DNA of 64,000 nt from Sphingomonas sp. TDK1 (GCF_001650735.1 NZ_LXVY01000048.1:353361-417360), one strand, 5' to 3'; numbered from the stretch's first letter, positions 7,555-16,960 are shown. Translations and numbers: made by a program. The notes: generated by a model not told the origin, from the letters alone.

Positions 7555-9330
7555 TTAGTGGTTGTGGCGCGGCACTTTCAGGCCCGTGCCGCGATACTTG
7601 GTCGCGAATTCGAGCACGCCGCCTTCGTGCAGCTGGCCCGACTTCTCGCGGTACAGCTCTTCCCAAGGCGTGTTGCTCGGCGGGATCGGCGGGGCGGGTT
7701 CGCCCTTGCGCCGTGCGATCTCGTCGGCCTCGACCAGCGCGTCGACGCGCCCCTGATTGAGATCGATGCGGATCACGTCGCCGGTGCGCAGCCACGAAAG
7801 TCCCCCGCCCGCCGCGCTCTCCGGCGAGGCGTTCAGGATCGACGGGCTGTCCGACGTGCCGGACTGGCGGCCGTCGCCCAGCGTCGGCAGGCTCTGGATA
7901 CCCTTTTGCAGGATCGCGTCGGGCGGCTGCATGTTGACCACCTCGGCCGACCCCGGCCAGCCGAGCACGCCCGCGCCGCGGATCATCAGGATGCAATTGT
8001 CGTCGATCGCCAGCGCCGGATCGTTGATCCGGTGGTGGTAATCGTCCGATCCGTCGAACACGACGGCGCGGACCTCGAACACGCCCTCCTGCCCCGGCGT
8101 CGACAGGTAGCGTGCGCGGAACTGGTCGGAGATGACGCTGGTCTTCATGATCGCCATGTCGAACAGGTTGCCGGTGAGCACCAGGAACCCGGCCTTCTCC
8201 ATCAGCGGCTTGTCGATGGGCAAGATCACGTCGGAATCGAGCACGCGGGCCTCGGCGACGTTCTCTGCCATGGTGCGACCGGTGCAGGTCGCGACGCTGC
8301 CGTCGAGGATACCGGCCTCGACCAGCAGCTTGAGCACCGCGGGGATACCGCCGGCGCGGTGGAAGCGCTCGGACAGATATTGCCCCGCCGGCTGCATGTT
8401 GACGATCAGCGGCAGGTCATAGCCGGTCTGCCAGTCCTCGGGCGTGATGGTGATGCCGGCATGCGCCGCCATCGCGTTGAGGTGCGGCTGCGCGTTGGTG
8501 GAGCCACCGATCGCAGTGAGCAGCTTGATCGCGTTGAGGAAGCTCTGCTTGGTCAGGATCTTCGACGGGCGAAGATCCTCGTACGCCATCTCGACGATGC
8601 GCTTGCCGGTCTCGTAGGCGATCTGCCCGCGCTCGCGATAGGGCGCCGGGATCATCGCGCAGCCGGGCAGGCTCATGCCCAGCCCCTCGGCCATGCTGTT
8701 CATCGTCGAGGCGGTGCCCATGGTGTTGCAATGGCCCGAGGACGGCGCGCTTTCCATCGCGCGGCGGAGGAACTCGGCCTCGTCGATCTCGCCCGCCGCC
8801 ATCTTGCGGCGCGAGCGCCAGATCACCGTGCCGGAGCCGACCAATTCGCCTTCGTGCCAGCCGTCGAGCATCGGCCCGCCCGACAGGACGATCGCCGGGA
8901 TGTCGACGGTGGAGGCAGCCATCAGCGACGAGGGCGTGGTCTTGTCGCAGCCGGTGGTGAGGATCACCGCGTCGATCGGGTAGCCGTTGAGGATCTCGAC
9001 CAGCCCGAGATAGGCGAGGTTGCGATCGAGGGCGGCGGTCGGGCGCCGGCAATTCTCGAAAATCGGGTGGAGCGGGAATTCCATCGGGATGCCGCCCGCC
9101 GCCAGGATGCCTTCGCGGGCGCGCTTCACCGTCTCCAGATGGATGCGGTTGCACGGCGCGATGTCGCTGCCGGACTGGGCGATGCCGATGATCGGCTTGC
9201 CCGAGGTCAGCTCCGCCGGCGTGATGCCGTAATTCATGAAGCGCTCGAGATAGAGCGCGGCCATGTCGGCGCGGCCGGGGGCGGCGAACCATTCGCGCGA
9301 TCGGAACGGACGGACGGGCGTGCGGGTCAC
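7555..9330 (-). CDS. xylD: D-xylonate dehydratase (IlvD/Edd family)
   Basis: A 591-aa member of the dihydroxy-acid/sugar-acid dehydratase family. It converts D-xylonate to 2-keto-3-deoxyxylonate. Iron-sulfur cluster motifs are visible: NRIHLE following SDIAPC near residues 54-59, LTTGCDKTTPSSLMAA near residues 124-139, and GHCNTMGTASTMNSMAEGLG near 196-215. The length and these motifs fit the pentonate branch, and its place beside xylXBC makes xylonate the likely substrate. Translation starts at GTG 9330 after GGGAG. It lies 61 bp downstream of the sugar porter and probably receives part of that gene's transcription past an intervening terminator. Confidence 0.87.
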   Translation of the reverse strand: MTRTPVRPFRSREWFAAPGRADMAALYLERFMNYGITPAELTSGKPIIGIAQSGSDIAPCNRIHLETVKRAREGILAAGGIPMEFPLHPIFENCRRPTAALDRNLAYLGLVEILNGYPIDAVILTTGCDKTTPSSLMAASTVDIPAIVLSGGPMLDGWHEGELVGSGTVIWRSRRKMAAGEIDEAEFLRRAMESAPSSGHCNTMGTASTMNSMAEGLGMSLPGCAMIPAPYRERGQIAYETGKRIVEMAYEDLRPSKILTKQSFLNAIKLLTAIGGSTNAQPHLNAMAAHAGITITPEDWQTGYDLPLIVNMQPAGQYLSERFHRAGGIPAVLKLLVEAGILDGSVATCTGRTMAENVAEARVLDSDVILPIDKPLMEKAGFLVLTGNLFDMAIMKTSVISDQFRARYLSTPGQEGVFEVRAVVFDGSDDYHHRINDPALAIDDNCILMIRGAGVLGWPGSAEVVNMQPPDAILQKGIQSLPTLGDGRQSGTSDSPSILNASPESAAGGGLSWLRTGDVIRIDLNQGRVDALVEADEIARRKGEPAPPIPPSNTPWEELYREKSGQLHEGGVLEFATKYRGTGLKVPRHNH

Positions 9331-9350
9331 GATTCAAACTCCCAAAAAAC

Positions 9351-9379
9351 AAAAAGCCCCTCCCCCGGGAGGGAGGGGC
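9351..9379 (-). terminator. Terminator between sugar porter gene and xylD
   Basis: Read on the minus strand, GCCCCTCCC (9379-9371) pairs with GGGAGGGGC (9364-9356) and is followed by TTTTT (9355-9351). It is a standard rho-independent terminator after the porter gene. Because xylD starts only 21 bp further on with no obvious promoter of its own, it may act as an attenuator that lowers xylD relative to the porter. Confidence 0.75.
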
Positions 9380-9391
9380 CGGCAGAAGGCC

Positions 9392-10798
9392 TCAGCCCTC
9401 CATTGCCTCCAGTTCCTTGCCCTTGGTTTCCTTGATGAACTTCAGGACGAGGAAGAAGCTGACCGCCGCGCAGACGGCGTAGAAGGTGTAGCTGGCGGCC
9501 AGGCCGAGCTTGGACGCCATCACCGGGAAGCTCTGCGCGATCAGGTAGTTGGCGAACCACTGGGCGAAGCCGCACACGGCCAGCGCCGAGCCGCGGATCT
9601 GGTTCGGGAACATCTCGCCGAGCATCACCCACATCACCGGGCCCCAGCTGACGTTGAAGAAGATCACGTACAGGTTGGCGGCGACCACCGCGATCTTGCC
9701 GAGTTCGGGCGAGAGCACCAGCTTGCCGGCTGCGTCGAGCGAGCCATGGCCGAAGGCATAGACGAGCACGAACAGCGTCACCGCCATGCCCGCCGAACCG
9801 ATCAGCAGCAGCGGCTTGCGGCCGATCTTGTCGACCAGGCCGATGGTGACGAGGCAGGCGGCGATCGAGACCGCGCCCGAGACGATGTTGATCAGCAGCG
9901 AGTCCGCTTCGGTGAAGCCGGCCAGCTGCCACAGCGTCGAACCGTAGTAGAAGATCACGTTGATACCGACGAGCTGCTGAAACACCGCGATCACCAGGCC
10001 CGCCCACAGGATGGTGCGGATCTTGCCGGTGCGCGGGTCAATCAGGTCGCGGAAGCTCGGGCGGTGATCGGCGGTGAAGCTGGCGCGGATTTCCTCCAGC
10101 TTGGCGCGTGCGGTCTGCGGGCCGAACAGGTCGGTCAGCACCTTGGTCGCTTCTTCGGTACGGCCTTTGGCGACCAGGAAGCGGGGGCTTTCCGGGATGA
10201 AAAACAGCGCTACCAGAAAGACCGCAGCCGGCAGCGCCTGCATCAGGTACATCCAGCGCCAGGCTTCAAGCCCGGCCCAGAACTTGTTGGTCGAGGCTCC
10301 GGCCGCGCCGGCCAGATAATAGTTCACCACGAAAGCCGCAGTGAGGCCGGAGATGATCATGATCTGCTGCACCGTCGTCATCCGACCGCGAATGTTCGCG
10401 GGAGCGACTTCGGAAATATAAGCGGGCGACAGTACCGAGGCAGCCCCCACCGCGATACCACCGGCGATCCGGGCGATGACGAAGATCGTGTGATCGTGCG
10501 CGAAGCCCTGCACCAGCGCGCCGGCCAGGAACAGCAGTGCCGCCAGCCGCATCACGTTGCGGCGGCCCATCTGGTCCGCCAGCGTGCCGGCGAAGAAGGC
10601 GCCCGCGACGCAGCCGATCAGCAGCGAGCCGACGGTAAAGCCGAGCCCGGCCTCGTCGAGCGCGAACGCCGCCTGCAGGCCCGGCTGCGTGCCGTTCACC
10701 GCGCCGCTGTCATATCCGAAAAGCAATCCGCCGATCGTGGCTACGGCCACGATGGCGCCGATCAGGCCGATATTGGCCCGCTCCGCCGTGTGATTCAT
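9392..10798 (-). CDS. xylE: Sugar-proton symporter, MFS sugar porter family (probable xylose transporter)
   Basis: A 468-aa inner-membrane protein with 12 predicted membrane segments. Sugar porter signatures are GYDSGAVNG in segment 1, DQMGRRNVM after segment 2, RIAGGIAVGAASVLSPAYISEVAP in segment 4-5, PESPRFLVAKGR before the central loop, FQQLVGINVIFYYG in segment 7 and DKIGRKPLLLIGS after segment 8. The QQLVGIN motif contacts sugar in the XylE/GLUT group. Its position between xylD and xylR, with an operator-like sequence upstream, makes xylose the probable substrate. A good ribosome site, AGGAGAGG, precedes the ATG. Confidence 0.8.
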   Translation of the reverse strand: MNHTAERANIGLIGAIVAVATIGGLLFGYDSGAVNGTQPGLQAAFALDEAGLGFTVGSLLIGCVAGAFFAGTLADQMGRRNVMRLAALLFLAGALVQGFAHDHTIFVIARIAGGIAVGAASVLSPAYISEVAPANIRGRMTTVQQIMIISGLTAAFVVNYYLAGAAGASTNKFWAGLEAWRWMYLMQALPAAVFLVALFFIPESPRFLVAKGRTEEATKVLTDLFGPQTARAKLEEIRASFTADHRPSFRDLIDPRTGKIRTILWAGLVIAVFQQLVGINVIFYYGSTLWQLAGFTEADSLLINIVSGAVSIAACLVTIGLVDKIGRKPLLLIGSAGMAVTLFVLVYAFGHGSLDAAGKLVLSPELGKIAVVAANLYVIFFNVSWGPVMWVMLGEMFPNQIRGSALAVCGFAQWFANYLIAQSFPVMASKLGLAASYTFYAVCAAVSFFLVLKFIKETKGKELEAMEG

Positions 10799-10838
10799 CC
10801 GATCCCTCTCCTAGGCACCCCAGCAATGTGGAGCGATT

Positions 10839-10880
10839 TGTTAGCGGTAACGCTGGCCCGTGCAACCAGGAAAAGCAAGC
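10839..10880 (-). promoter_or_regulatory. Sugar porter promoter with degenerate XylR operator 2
   Basis: TGTTAGCGGTAACG (10839-10852) matches 10 of 14 bases of operator 1 and keeps the GTTA/TAAC arms and CG centre. On the minus strand a TTGCAC -35-like box lies just upstream, so the operator would fall between -35 and -10. It is weaker than the other three sites, which would make the porter less tightly repressed. That last point is inference. Confidence 0.55.
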
Positions 10881-10918
10881 TGATAGGTGCCGAGGCGCAA
10901 CTTTCTGCCAGCGTTGTC

Positions 10919-11965
10919 CTATCGCCGGGGTGGCGGCGCGCAGGATTCGCGCACGATCAGCTGATGCGCAAGTACTTGTTCGGGCTCGTCGACCTGGCCG
11001 CCCGGACGCAGCTCGTCCAGCAACATCGTCAGCGCCGCCTCGGCCATCGCCGCGATCGGCTGGCGGACGGTGGTCAGTTCGGGCCACATGGTGGTGGCGA
11101 GCGCCGTATCGTCAAAGCCAACCACGCTCAGGTCCTGGGGTACGTGCAGGCCACGGCGGTGCGCCACACCCACGGCAGCGGCGGCCATGTCATCGTTGCT
11201 CGCGAAGATGGCGGTGGGCGGATTCGGCGCATCGAGCAGCGCCTCGCTCGCCACGATTCCCGAGCGGAAGGTGAAATAGCCCTGCTCCACCGGCATGTCC
11301 GCAAGGTCGAGCCCGGCCTCTTCGATCGCAGCGCAGAAGCCTCGATAGCGCTCTGCGCTGGAGGTCTGGTTCGGATTGCCGCGAATGAAGCCAATATGGC
11401 GATGGCCCATGTCGATCAGATGCTTGGTCATCGCCGCGGCCGCCGCGAAATCGTCGATGCGGACGTTGAGGCTGCCCTCCGGCGGCAGGCCCATCGCGAC
11501 GGAGACCCACGGAATACCCGCCGCTTCCAGCTCATCGCGCACGGCAGTGACCTCAGACAGCGGCGGCGGCAGGATCACGCCCTGCACATGCGTCTGGACG
11601 AATCCGCGCGTCGCCTCGGCCTGTTCCTCGGCGCGCTCGCCTTCGCAGGCCTCCAGCACGAGGTGGCACCCTGCCCGGCGCGCCGCGGCCAACGCGCCGA
11701 TCAGGAATTGCGAGAGATAGGCGGCCGACGGATTGGAGTAGAGCAATCCGATCTGGGTCGCTTCCCCTGCAGCCAGGCTGCGCGCGGCGCTGTTCGGCGA
11801 GTAATTGAGCTTGGCAATCGCAGCGAGCACGGCTTCCCGAGTCGCTTCCCGCACGTTGGTACCGCCGTTTACGACGCGCGACACGGTCATGGCGGAAACG
11901 CCAGCTTCGCGTGCTACGTCCTGTACGGTGATGCTGCCCCGGCTACGCCGGCTTGGTCTGGTCAT
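10919..11965 (-). CDS. xylR: LacI-family repressor of the xylose/xylan regulon
   Basis: A 348-aa LacI/GalR regulator. The N-terminal helix-turn-helix and hinge read ITVQDVAREAGVSAMTVSRVV, with the family Asn-rich and NYSPNSAARSLA segments after it. The periplasmic-binding-protein-like sugar domain follows, with GFIRGNPNQTSSAERYRGF and IFASNDDMAAAAVGVA. It is expected to bind the four palindromes found at 3896, 10839, 12068 and 19178 and to release them when xylose is present. The frame is open from 12085, but GGAGGGGGG directly precedes ATG 11963-11965, which also places the domain at the correct N-terminal distance. The operator at 12068 lies in its own upstream region, so autoregulation is possible. 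Confidence 0.85.
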   Translation of the reverse strand: MTRPSRRSRGSITVQDVAREAGVSAMTVSRVVNGGTNVREATREAVLAAIAKLNYSPNSAARSLAAGEATQIGLLYSNPSAAYLSQFLIGALAAARRAGCHLVLEACEGERAEEQAEATRGFVQTHVQGVILPPPLSEVTAVRDELEAAGIPWVSVAMGLPPEGSLNVRIDDFAAAAAMTKHLIDMGHRHIGFIRGNPNQTSSAERYRGFCAAIEEAGLDLADMPVEQGYFTFRSGIVASEALLDAPNPPTAIFASNDDMAAAAVGVAHRRGLHVPQDLSVVGFDDTALATTMWPELTTVRQPIAAMAEAALTMLLDELRPGGQVDEPEQVLAHQLIVRESCAPPPRR

Positions 11966-12037
11966 CCCCCCTCCTGCATGAACGCTTAAGTGTGCGCTAC
12001 CACGATTGCAATCGTTCGCGAGCCGCTGCACGCCCGG

Positions 12038-12081
12038 TTGACCGGTGTCATTGCGGCCCCTTATAGCTGATAGCGCTACCA
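12038..12081 (+). promoter_or_regulatory. GH3 gene promoter with XylR operator 3
   Basis: TTGACC (12038-12043), a 17-bp spacer and TTATAG (12061-12066) form a promoter for the GH3 gene. TGATAGCGCTACCA (12068-12081) lies directly after the -10 and is the exact reverse complement of operator 1 at 3896-3909. The position would block initiation. It also lies about 100 bp upstream of xylR on the other strand. Confidence 0.8.
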
Positions 12082-12132
12082 TCATGGCAAGAGGCGACCG
12101 CAGGATTGTCGCCCGCCTTCAGGGAGAGGAAC

Positions 12133-14532
12133 ATGCGCTCATTTCGCCGCGTCGCCGCGCTTGCCATTGCTGCGAGCGCTCTGACGCCCTTCGTCGTCGT
12201 GCAGCCTGCTGCTGCCCAGACCGAACGCGCAGGCAAGCCGCTGTATAGGGACGCGAGCCAGCCGATCGAGGCGCGCGTCGACGATCTCCTCGCGCGGATG
12301 ACGCTGGAGGAGAAGGTCCAGCAGCTCCAGGCGCTGTGGCTCAACAAGGGTCTGGTACAGGACGCAAGGGGCGAGTTCGACCCCGTCAAGGCAAGCGCCA
12401 ATTTCCCCAACGGTCTGGGCATGATCTCGCGCCCCTATGACCGCCGCGGCGTTGCCGCCGGCCAGGGCGGCGCGGCCGGCGCGGTGGCGGGCGACGTCAA
12501 CCGCAGCCCGGAAGAAACCGCGCGCTACGTCTATGCCGCGCAGCGATGGGCAATGGAGAAGACCCGGCTCGGCATCCCAATGCTGATGCACGAGGAGGCG
12601 CTGCACGGCCTGGTCGCGCCCGGCGCCACCAGCTTCCCACAGTCCATCGGCCTCGCCAGCAGCTTCGATCCCAAGCTGGTCGAGAACATCTTCTCGATGG
12701 CCGCCAGGGAAGCCCGCGCCCGCGGTGCCAACCTCGTGCTCGCCCCCGTGGTTGACGTCGCACGCGACCCGCGCTGGGGCCGCATCGAGGAAACCTATGG
12801 CGAGGACCCGTATCTGGTCACCCAGATGGGCCTGGCCGCGATTCGCGGCTTCCAGGGCAGCACGCTGCCGCTCAAGTCCGACAAGGTGTTCATCACCCTC
12901 AAGCACATGACCGGCCATGGCCAGCCCGAGAACGGCACCAATGTCGGCCCCGCCTCGCTCGGCGAGCGGACGCTGCGCGAGGATTTCTTCCCGCCCTTCG
13001 AACAGGCGGTGAAGACACTGCCCGTGATGTCGGTGATGGCCAGCTATAACGAGATCGACGGCATCCCCAGCCACGCCAACAAATGGCTGCTCACCGATGT
13101 GCTGCGCGGCGAATGGGGCTTTCAGGGCGCGGTGGTCAGCGACTATTTCGCGATCCGTGAACTGATCACCCGCCACCACATGTTCAAGGACCCCAAGGAC
13201 GCAGCCCAGCGCGCGCTTGACGCGGGCGTGGACGTGGAGACCCCGGACGGCGAGGCCTATACGCATCTCGTCCAGCTCGTGAAGGAAGGCCGGGTCAGCC
13301 AGGGCGAGATCGACAATGCCGTGCGCCGCGTGCTGCGGATGAAGTTCCAGGGCGGGCTGTTCGAGAACCCCTATCCCGAGATGAAGCTGGCGGCGGTGCG
13401 CACCAACACCCCCGAGGCGATCGCGCTCTCCCGCCAGGCGGCGCGGGAATCGATCGTGCTACTGAAGAACAGTCAGGGCCTGCTGCCGCTCGACGCCAGG
13501 GGCATCAAGCGGATGGCGGTGATCGGCACCCACGCCAAGGACACCCCGATCGGCGGCTATTCGGACCTGCCCAACCATGTCGTCAGCGTGCTCGAAGGCA
13601 TGCAGGCCGAGGGCAAGGGCAAGTTCGCGGTCGACTATGCCGAGGGCATCCGCATCACCGACCATCGCGAATGGTCGAAGGACGAAGTGAAGGAAGTGCC
13701 GGCGGCGGTGAACGACCAGCTCCGCGCCCAGGCGCTGGAGACGGCGAAGAATGCGGATGTCGTGGTGCTGGTGCTCGGCGGCAACGAGGCGGTGAGCCGC
13801 GAGGCCTGGGCCGACAACCATCTCGGCGACAGCGAGACGCTCGACCTGCCGGGGCCGCAGGACCAGCTGGCGAAGGAGCTGATCGCGCTGGGCAAGCCGG
13901 TGGTGGTGATCCTGCTCAACGGCCGCCCCTATGCGGTCAACTATCTGGCGGAGAAGGCCCCGGCGCTGATCGAGGGCTGGTATCTCGGCGAGCAGACGGG
14001 CAACGCGCTCGCCGACGTGGTGTTCGGGCGCTACAATCCGGGCGGCAAGCTGCCGGTCTCAGTGGCGCGTAATGTCGGCCAGCTGCCGATCTACTACAAC
14101 AAGAAGCCGAGCGCGCGGCGCGGCTATCTGTTCGGCGACACCAGCCCGCTCTACCCCTTCGGCTATGGCCTGAGCTACACGAGCTTCGACATCTCAGCGC
14201 CGCGCCTCGGCACGCCGACGATCGGTATCGCCGACAAGGCCAGCGTCGAGGTGGACGTGACCAACACCGGCAAGGTCGCGGGGGACGAGGTGGTCCAGCT
14301 CTACATCCATGACGACGAGGCCTCGGTGACGCGGCCGGTGATCGAGCTCAAGCGCTTCGAGCGGGTGTTGCTCAAGCCGGGCGAGAAGAAGACGGTGCGC
14401 TTCACGCTGACGCCGGACGATCTGGCGCTGTGGAACAGCCAGATGAAGCATGTCGTGGAGCCGGGGACGTTCACCATCTCGGCGGGCCCGGACTCGGCGA
14501 CGCTGAAGAGTGCTACACTGACAGTGCGATAA
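12133..14532 (+). CDS. GH3 glycosidase, probable beta-xylosidase/beta-glucosidase, secreted
   Basis: A 799-aa protein with an N-terminal signal peptide (RRVAALAIAASAL then VQPAAAQ) for export to the periplasm. The GH3 N-terminal barrel begins near DLLARMTLEEKVQQL. The catalytic nucleophile is the Asp in VVSDYFAI, and KHMTGHGQPENGTN is the usual substrate-binding segment. The GH3 C-terminal sandwich (RESIVLLKNSQGLLPL, EAWADN) and a terminal fibronectin-III-like domain (YGLSYTSF onwards) follow. It should release terminal sugars from xylo-oligosaccharides; beta-glucosidase activity cannot be excluded from sequence. ATG 12133 follows AGGGAGAGG. The gene is controlled by operator 3 and is part of the xylan regulon. 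Confidence 0.85.
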   Translation: MRSFRRVAALAIAASALTPFVVVQPAAAQTERAGKPLYRDASQPIEARVDDLLARMTLEEKVQQLQALWLNKGLVQDARGEFDPVKASANFPNGLGMISRPYDRRGVAAGQGGAAGAVAGDVNRSPEETARYVYAAQRWAMEKTRLGIPMLMHEEALHGLVAPGATSFPQSIGLASSFDPKLVENIFSMAAREARARGANLVLAPVVDVARDPRWGRIEETYGEDPYLVTQMGLAAIRGFQGSTLPLKSDKVFITLKHMTGHGQPENGTNVGPASLGERTLREDFFPPFEQAVKTLPVMSVMASYNEIDGIPSHANKWLLTDVLRGEWGFQGAVVSDYFAIRELITRHHMFKDPKDAAQRALDAGVDVETPDGEAYTHLVQLVKEGRVSQGEIDNAVRRVLRMKFQGGLFENPYPEMKLAAVRTNTPEAIALSRQAARESIVLLKNSQGLLPLDARGIKRMAVIGTHAKDTPIGGYSDLPNHVVSVLEGMQAEGKGKFAVDYAEGIRITDHREWSKDEVKEVPAAVNDQLRAQALETAKNADVVVLVLGGNEAVSREAWADNHLGDSETLDLPGPQDQLAKELIALGKPVVVILLNGRPYAVNYLAEKAPALIEGWYLGEQTGNALADVVFGRYNPGGKLPVSVARNVGQLPIYYNKKPSARRGYLFGDTSPLYPFGYGLSYTSFDISAPRLGTPTIGIADKASVEVDVTNTGKVAGDEVVQLYIHDDEASVTRPVIELKRFERVLLKPGEKKTVRFTLTPDDLALWNSQMKHVVEPGTFTISAGPDSATLKSATLTVR

Positions 14533-14536
14533 CATG

Positions 14537-14566
14537 CGAGAGGCCGCGTCATGCCGCGGCCTCTCG
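14537..14566. terminator. Perfect 12-bp stem after the GH3 gene
   Basis: CGAGAGGCCGCG (14537-14548) pairs perfectly with CGCGGCCTCTCG (14555-14566) around a TCATGC loop, a few bases after the GH3 stop. There is only TT afterwards, so it may stabilise the 3' end as much as terminate. The rest of the gap to 14665 holds nothing I can identify. Confidence 0.6.
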
Positions 14567-14665
14567 TTCGCCCTCTGTGGGGATCAGCCGACGAACCGAA
14601 GCGCGGTGGGCGGCCACAGACGACAGGCTCCTCGGCCTGCCAAGACACAGTCAGGTAAAATTCCG

Positions 14666-15001
14666 TCAGGACCGCGCGGCTCTGGTCAGTTTGCGTTCTT
14701 CATATCGATACGAGAGACCCGCCACCAAGGCCTCTCTCGTCGTATGGACAAGGTCTTCCCCCGTGTAGCTGGCGGGCAGTGTCACGACGGCTTGCGCCTG
14801 GCCGATGTCTAGCGGCTTGGCGTTCGACACGACCAGAGGATGCCTTGCAGAGCCCTGCAATCGGACAAAGCGCGTGAGCCTTTCCTGGGGCCCCCAAACC
14901 CTGAGCTGCTTCACGACAACAGTCGTGTCGCGCGCGCCCCCACTACAGGCTGCGACCGAGGCCGATGCGATGGAGATCAGCAGGATCAGCTTCATGCGCA
15001 T
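14666..15001 (-). CDS. Small predicted lipoprotein, unknown function
   Basis: A 111-aa protein beginning MRMKLILLISIASASVAACSGG. This is a lipoprotein signal peptide with a lipobox VAAC, so Cys 19 would be lipidated and the protein anchored to a membrane facing the periplasm. The mature part is short, mostly beta, and ends in a basic tail (YRYEERKLTRAARS). I do not recognise a family. Upstream is an AT-rich stretch with TATATT-like boxes and GGGGGT before the start. It stands between convergent xylan genes but nothing ties it to xylan use. Confidence 0.55.
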   Translation of the reverse strand: MRMKLILLISIASASVAACSGGARDTTVVVKQLRVWGPQERLTRFVRLQGSARHPLVVSNAKPLDIGQAQAVVTLPASYTGEDLVHTTREALVAGLSYRYEERKLTRAARS

Positions 15002-15126
15002 ATTCTACCCCCCTTAAAATATACTATTCGTGCGCACTATATCGCGTGAAGGCGATAAAGCATCATTGTAGATGACCACCTGTTAGATTGCGTTGTCGGC
15101 GCTGACCCCGTACGTTTCGGGGCTCC

Positions 15127-16950
15127 TCAATCATCCATCCACGCCGCCACCCAGAACAGCGGCGCGTTCCAGTTGATCGCGACTTCGTTCAGCGCATAGG
15201 CGTGGATGTCATCCGCCCAGCAGGTCTGGGCGACGCACTTGCCCTTGAGTTGCATCGCCACCGGATCGCTCATCGCGGTGTCGTTCGGGCCGCCCGACAG
15301 CACCCCCGGCGGCGGCCCCGGCAGCCTCGCGTCAAGCGAATGCGCCCAGAAGCGGTGGTGCGGGCTTAGCAGCGACCGCGCACCATAGCCGCTGACATAG
15401 GACGTCCCCATCGGGTTCCGCCCCAGCAGATAGTCGAGCGCGGACACGATGCCCGCGCGGTACTTGGGCGCGCCGGTCAGGTCGCTCGCCACGCCGAGCA
15501 GCATCGCCTGGTTCATCAGGTCACCGTTCGAGCCCCACGGATAGCCGAACGGCCGATAGGGGATCGCATAGCCGTTCTGGCGGCGCTGTTCGAGGATGCC
15601 GTCCGCCGCCGCAATCAGCGTCGCGCGCAGCTTCTGCACCTCGGCGTCGCCGAGGCCCGTCTTCACCGTCGCCAGCGTGATCGTGCCGAGCGGGGCGGTG
15701 AAGCTCCAGCCGGGCGCGCGCACCGCTTCGCCGAAATGGGGCGAGGCGGTCAGCGCCTTGCGGAAGGCATCCTCGCCGGTGGTCGCGTAGAGCTCGGCGG
15801 CGGCCCAGTACAATTCGTCGCTCAGTTCGCGGTCGCCATAGCCGCCGCTGCCGGTGAAGCTGTTGGTGGCATAGACCTGCGGGTTGCGTTGCGCCGCGGC
15901 CCAGCTGCGCCGCGCGGCGGCGAGGCAGCGGGCGGCGAAGGCATCGTCCACCCCGCGCCACAGCCGGGCGCATTGCGCCGCGGTTGCCGCCAGGTTGAGC
16001 GTCGCGGCCGTCGTCGGCGGATAGAGCAGCCGTTCCTCGCGGTCGTTCTGCGGGGGCATGGGCAGCGTCGTCCAGCTGCGGTCGGCGACCTTCTGGTGCG
16101 CCATGCCGCCGGCATCGATCTCGGCGAAGGGCGGGAAGCTCGGCTCCCAGGCCGGGCGGCCGGGCTTGGGCGGCCCCAGCGGACCCGACGGTACCCGCGT
16201 GCGTACGCCATCCGGGATCTGCATTCGCAGGAGGAACTCCATCTCCCAGCGCGCCTCGTCGAGCAGGTCGCTCACGCCGTTGCCGCTTTCGGGGATGCGC
16301 AGCGATGCGTCCGGAAAGGCCTTGAGGCGGCGTTCATAGGCGTTGAGCAGCGTCCACAGCGCGATGCCGCCGTTGACGACATATTTGCCGTGGTCGCCGG
16401 CATCGTACCAGCCGCCGGTCACGTCGAGCGTGTAGTTGCAGCCGGGCCAGACCGTCCCGCGCTCGTCGGCGCCGGAAAAGCAGCCCGCCACTTCGTGCGC
16501 ATGGCCCGCCGGGCGCGCCCAGGCGGCGCCGGCGAACTTCGCATCGATGGGGGTGCCGGCGCGCTGCTGATAGAAGAAGTTCGCCGCGTCGCGCGCCAGC
16601 GGCTTGTAGAGCGACGGCGCGATGTCGAACGGGTCGCTGGTCCCCCCGGCGACCGACAGGCGATAGCCCTCCCCCGCACGCCGAAAGCCGGAAAAGTCGA
16701 TCCGCTGCACCACCGCGCCCTAGCTTGCGTCGGGGCCATAGACCAGCGTCTCGCCCCTGCCGACCGCCTTGCCGTCGGCGTCGAGCAACAGCCAGGGCAG
16801 CGGAGTCGTCCCCGCCCCCCGCAGCACGGCGAGCTTCACGTCACCGGGCTCGAACCCGACCTGGTTGAGGTCGATCGCCGGCCGCTGCTGGGCCGCTGCC
16901 GGGCTCGCCAGCACCATCCCGGCGAGCAGCCACGCCGTTCCCGTCCGCAT
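15127..16950 (-). pseudogene. GH9 glycoside hydrolase (endoglucanase family) interrupted by an in-frame amber codon
   Basis: From ATG 16950 the frame encodes a signal peptide (MRTGTAWLLAGMVLASPAAAQ) and the start of a CelD_N Ig-like domain (AIDLNQVGFEPGDVKLAVL). It then meets TAG at 16720-16722 and continues in the same frame with GAVVQRIDFSGF and the whole GH9 domain. Catalytic motifs are intact: GGWYDAGDHGKYVVNGG, the SPHHRFWAHS histidine segment, and the Glu in YALNEVAINWN near the C-terminus. GTG 16713 could restart translation but without the export signal. The full length would be about 607 aa, normal for the family. It lies 10 bp after aguA in one transcription unit. Possible causes are a recent nonsense mutation, a sequencing error, or amber readthrough. 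Confidence 0.8.
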
Positions 16951-16960
16951 CCTGCTTCCC

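Noticed and set aside
7558..9435. A 625-aa open frame on the + strand
   Set aside because: Antisense shadow of xylD, whose dehydratase motifs on the minus strand are unmistakable.
9263..11989. A 908-aa open frame on the + strand
   Set aside because: It is the antisense shadow of the sugar porter and xylR genes; the translation is Arg/His/Gln-rich and has no domain.
15127..16713. Treating the GH9 catalytic part as an independent gene starting at GTG 16713
   Set aside because: The upstream signal peptide and Ig-like domain continue in the same frame with only one stop between, so one interrupted gene explains it better.
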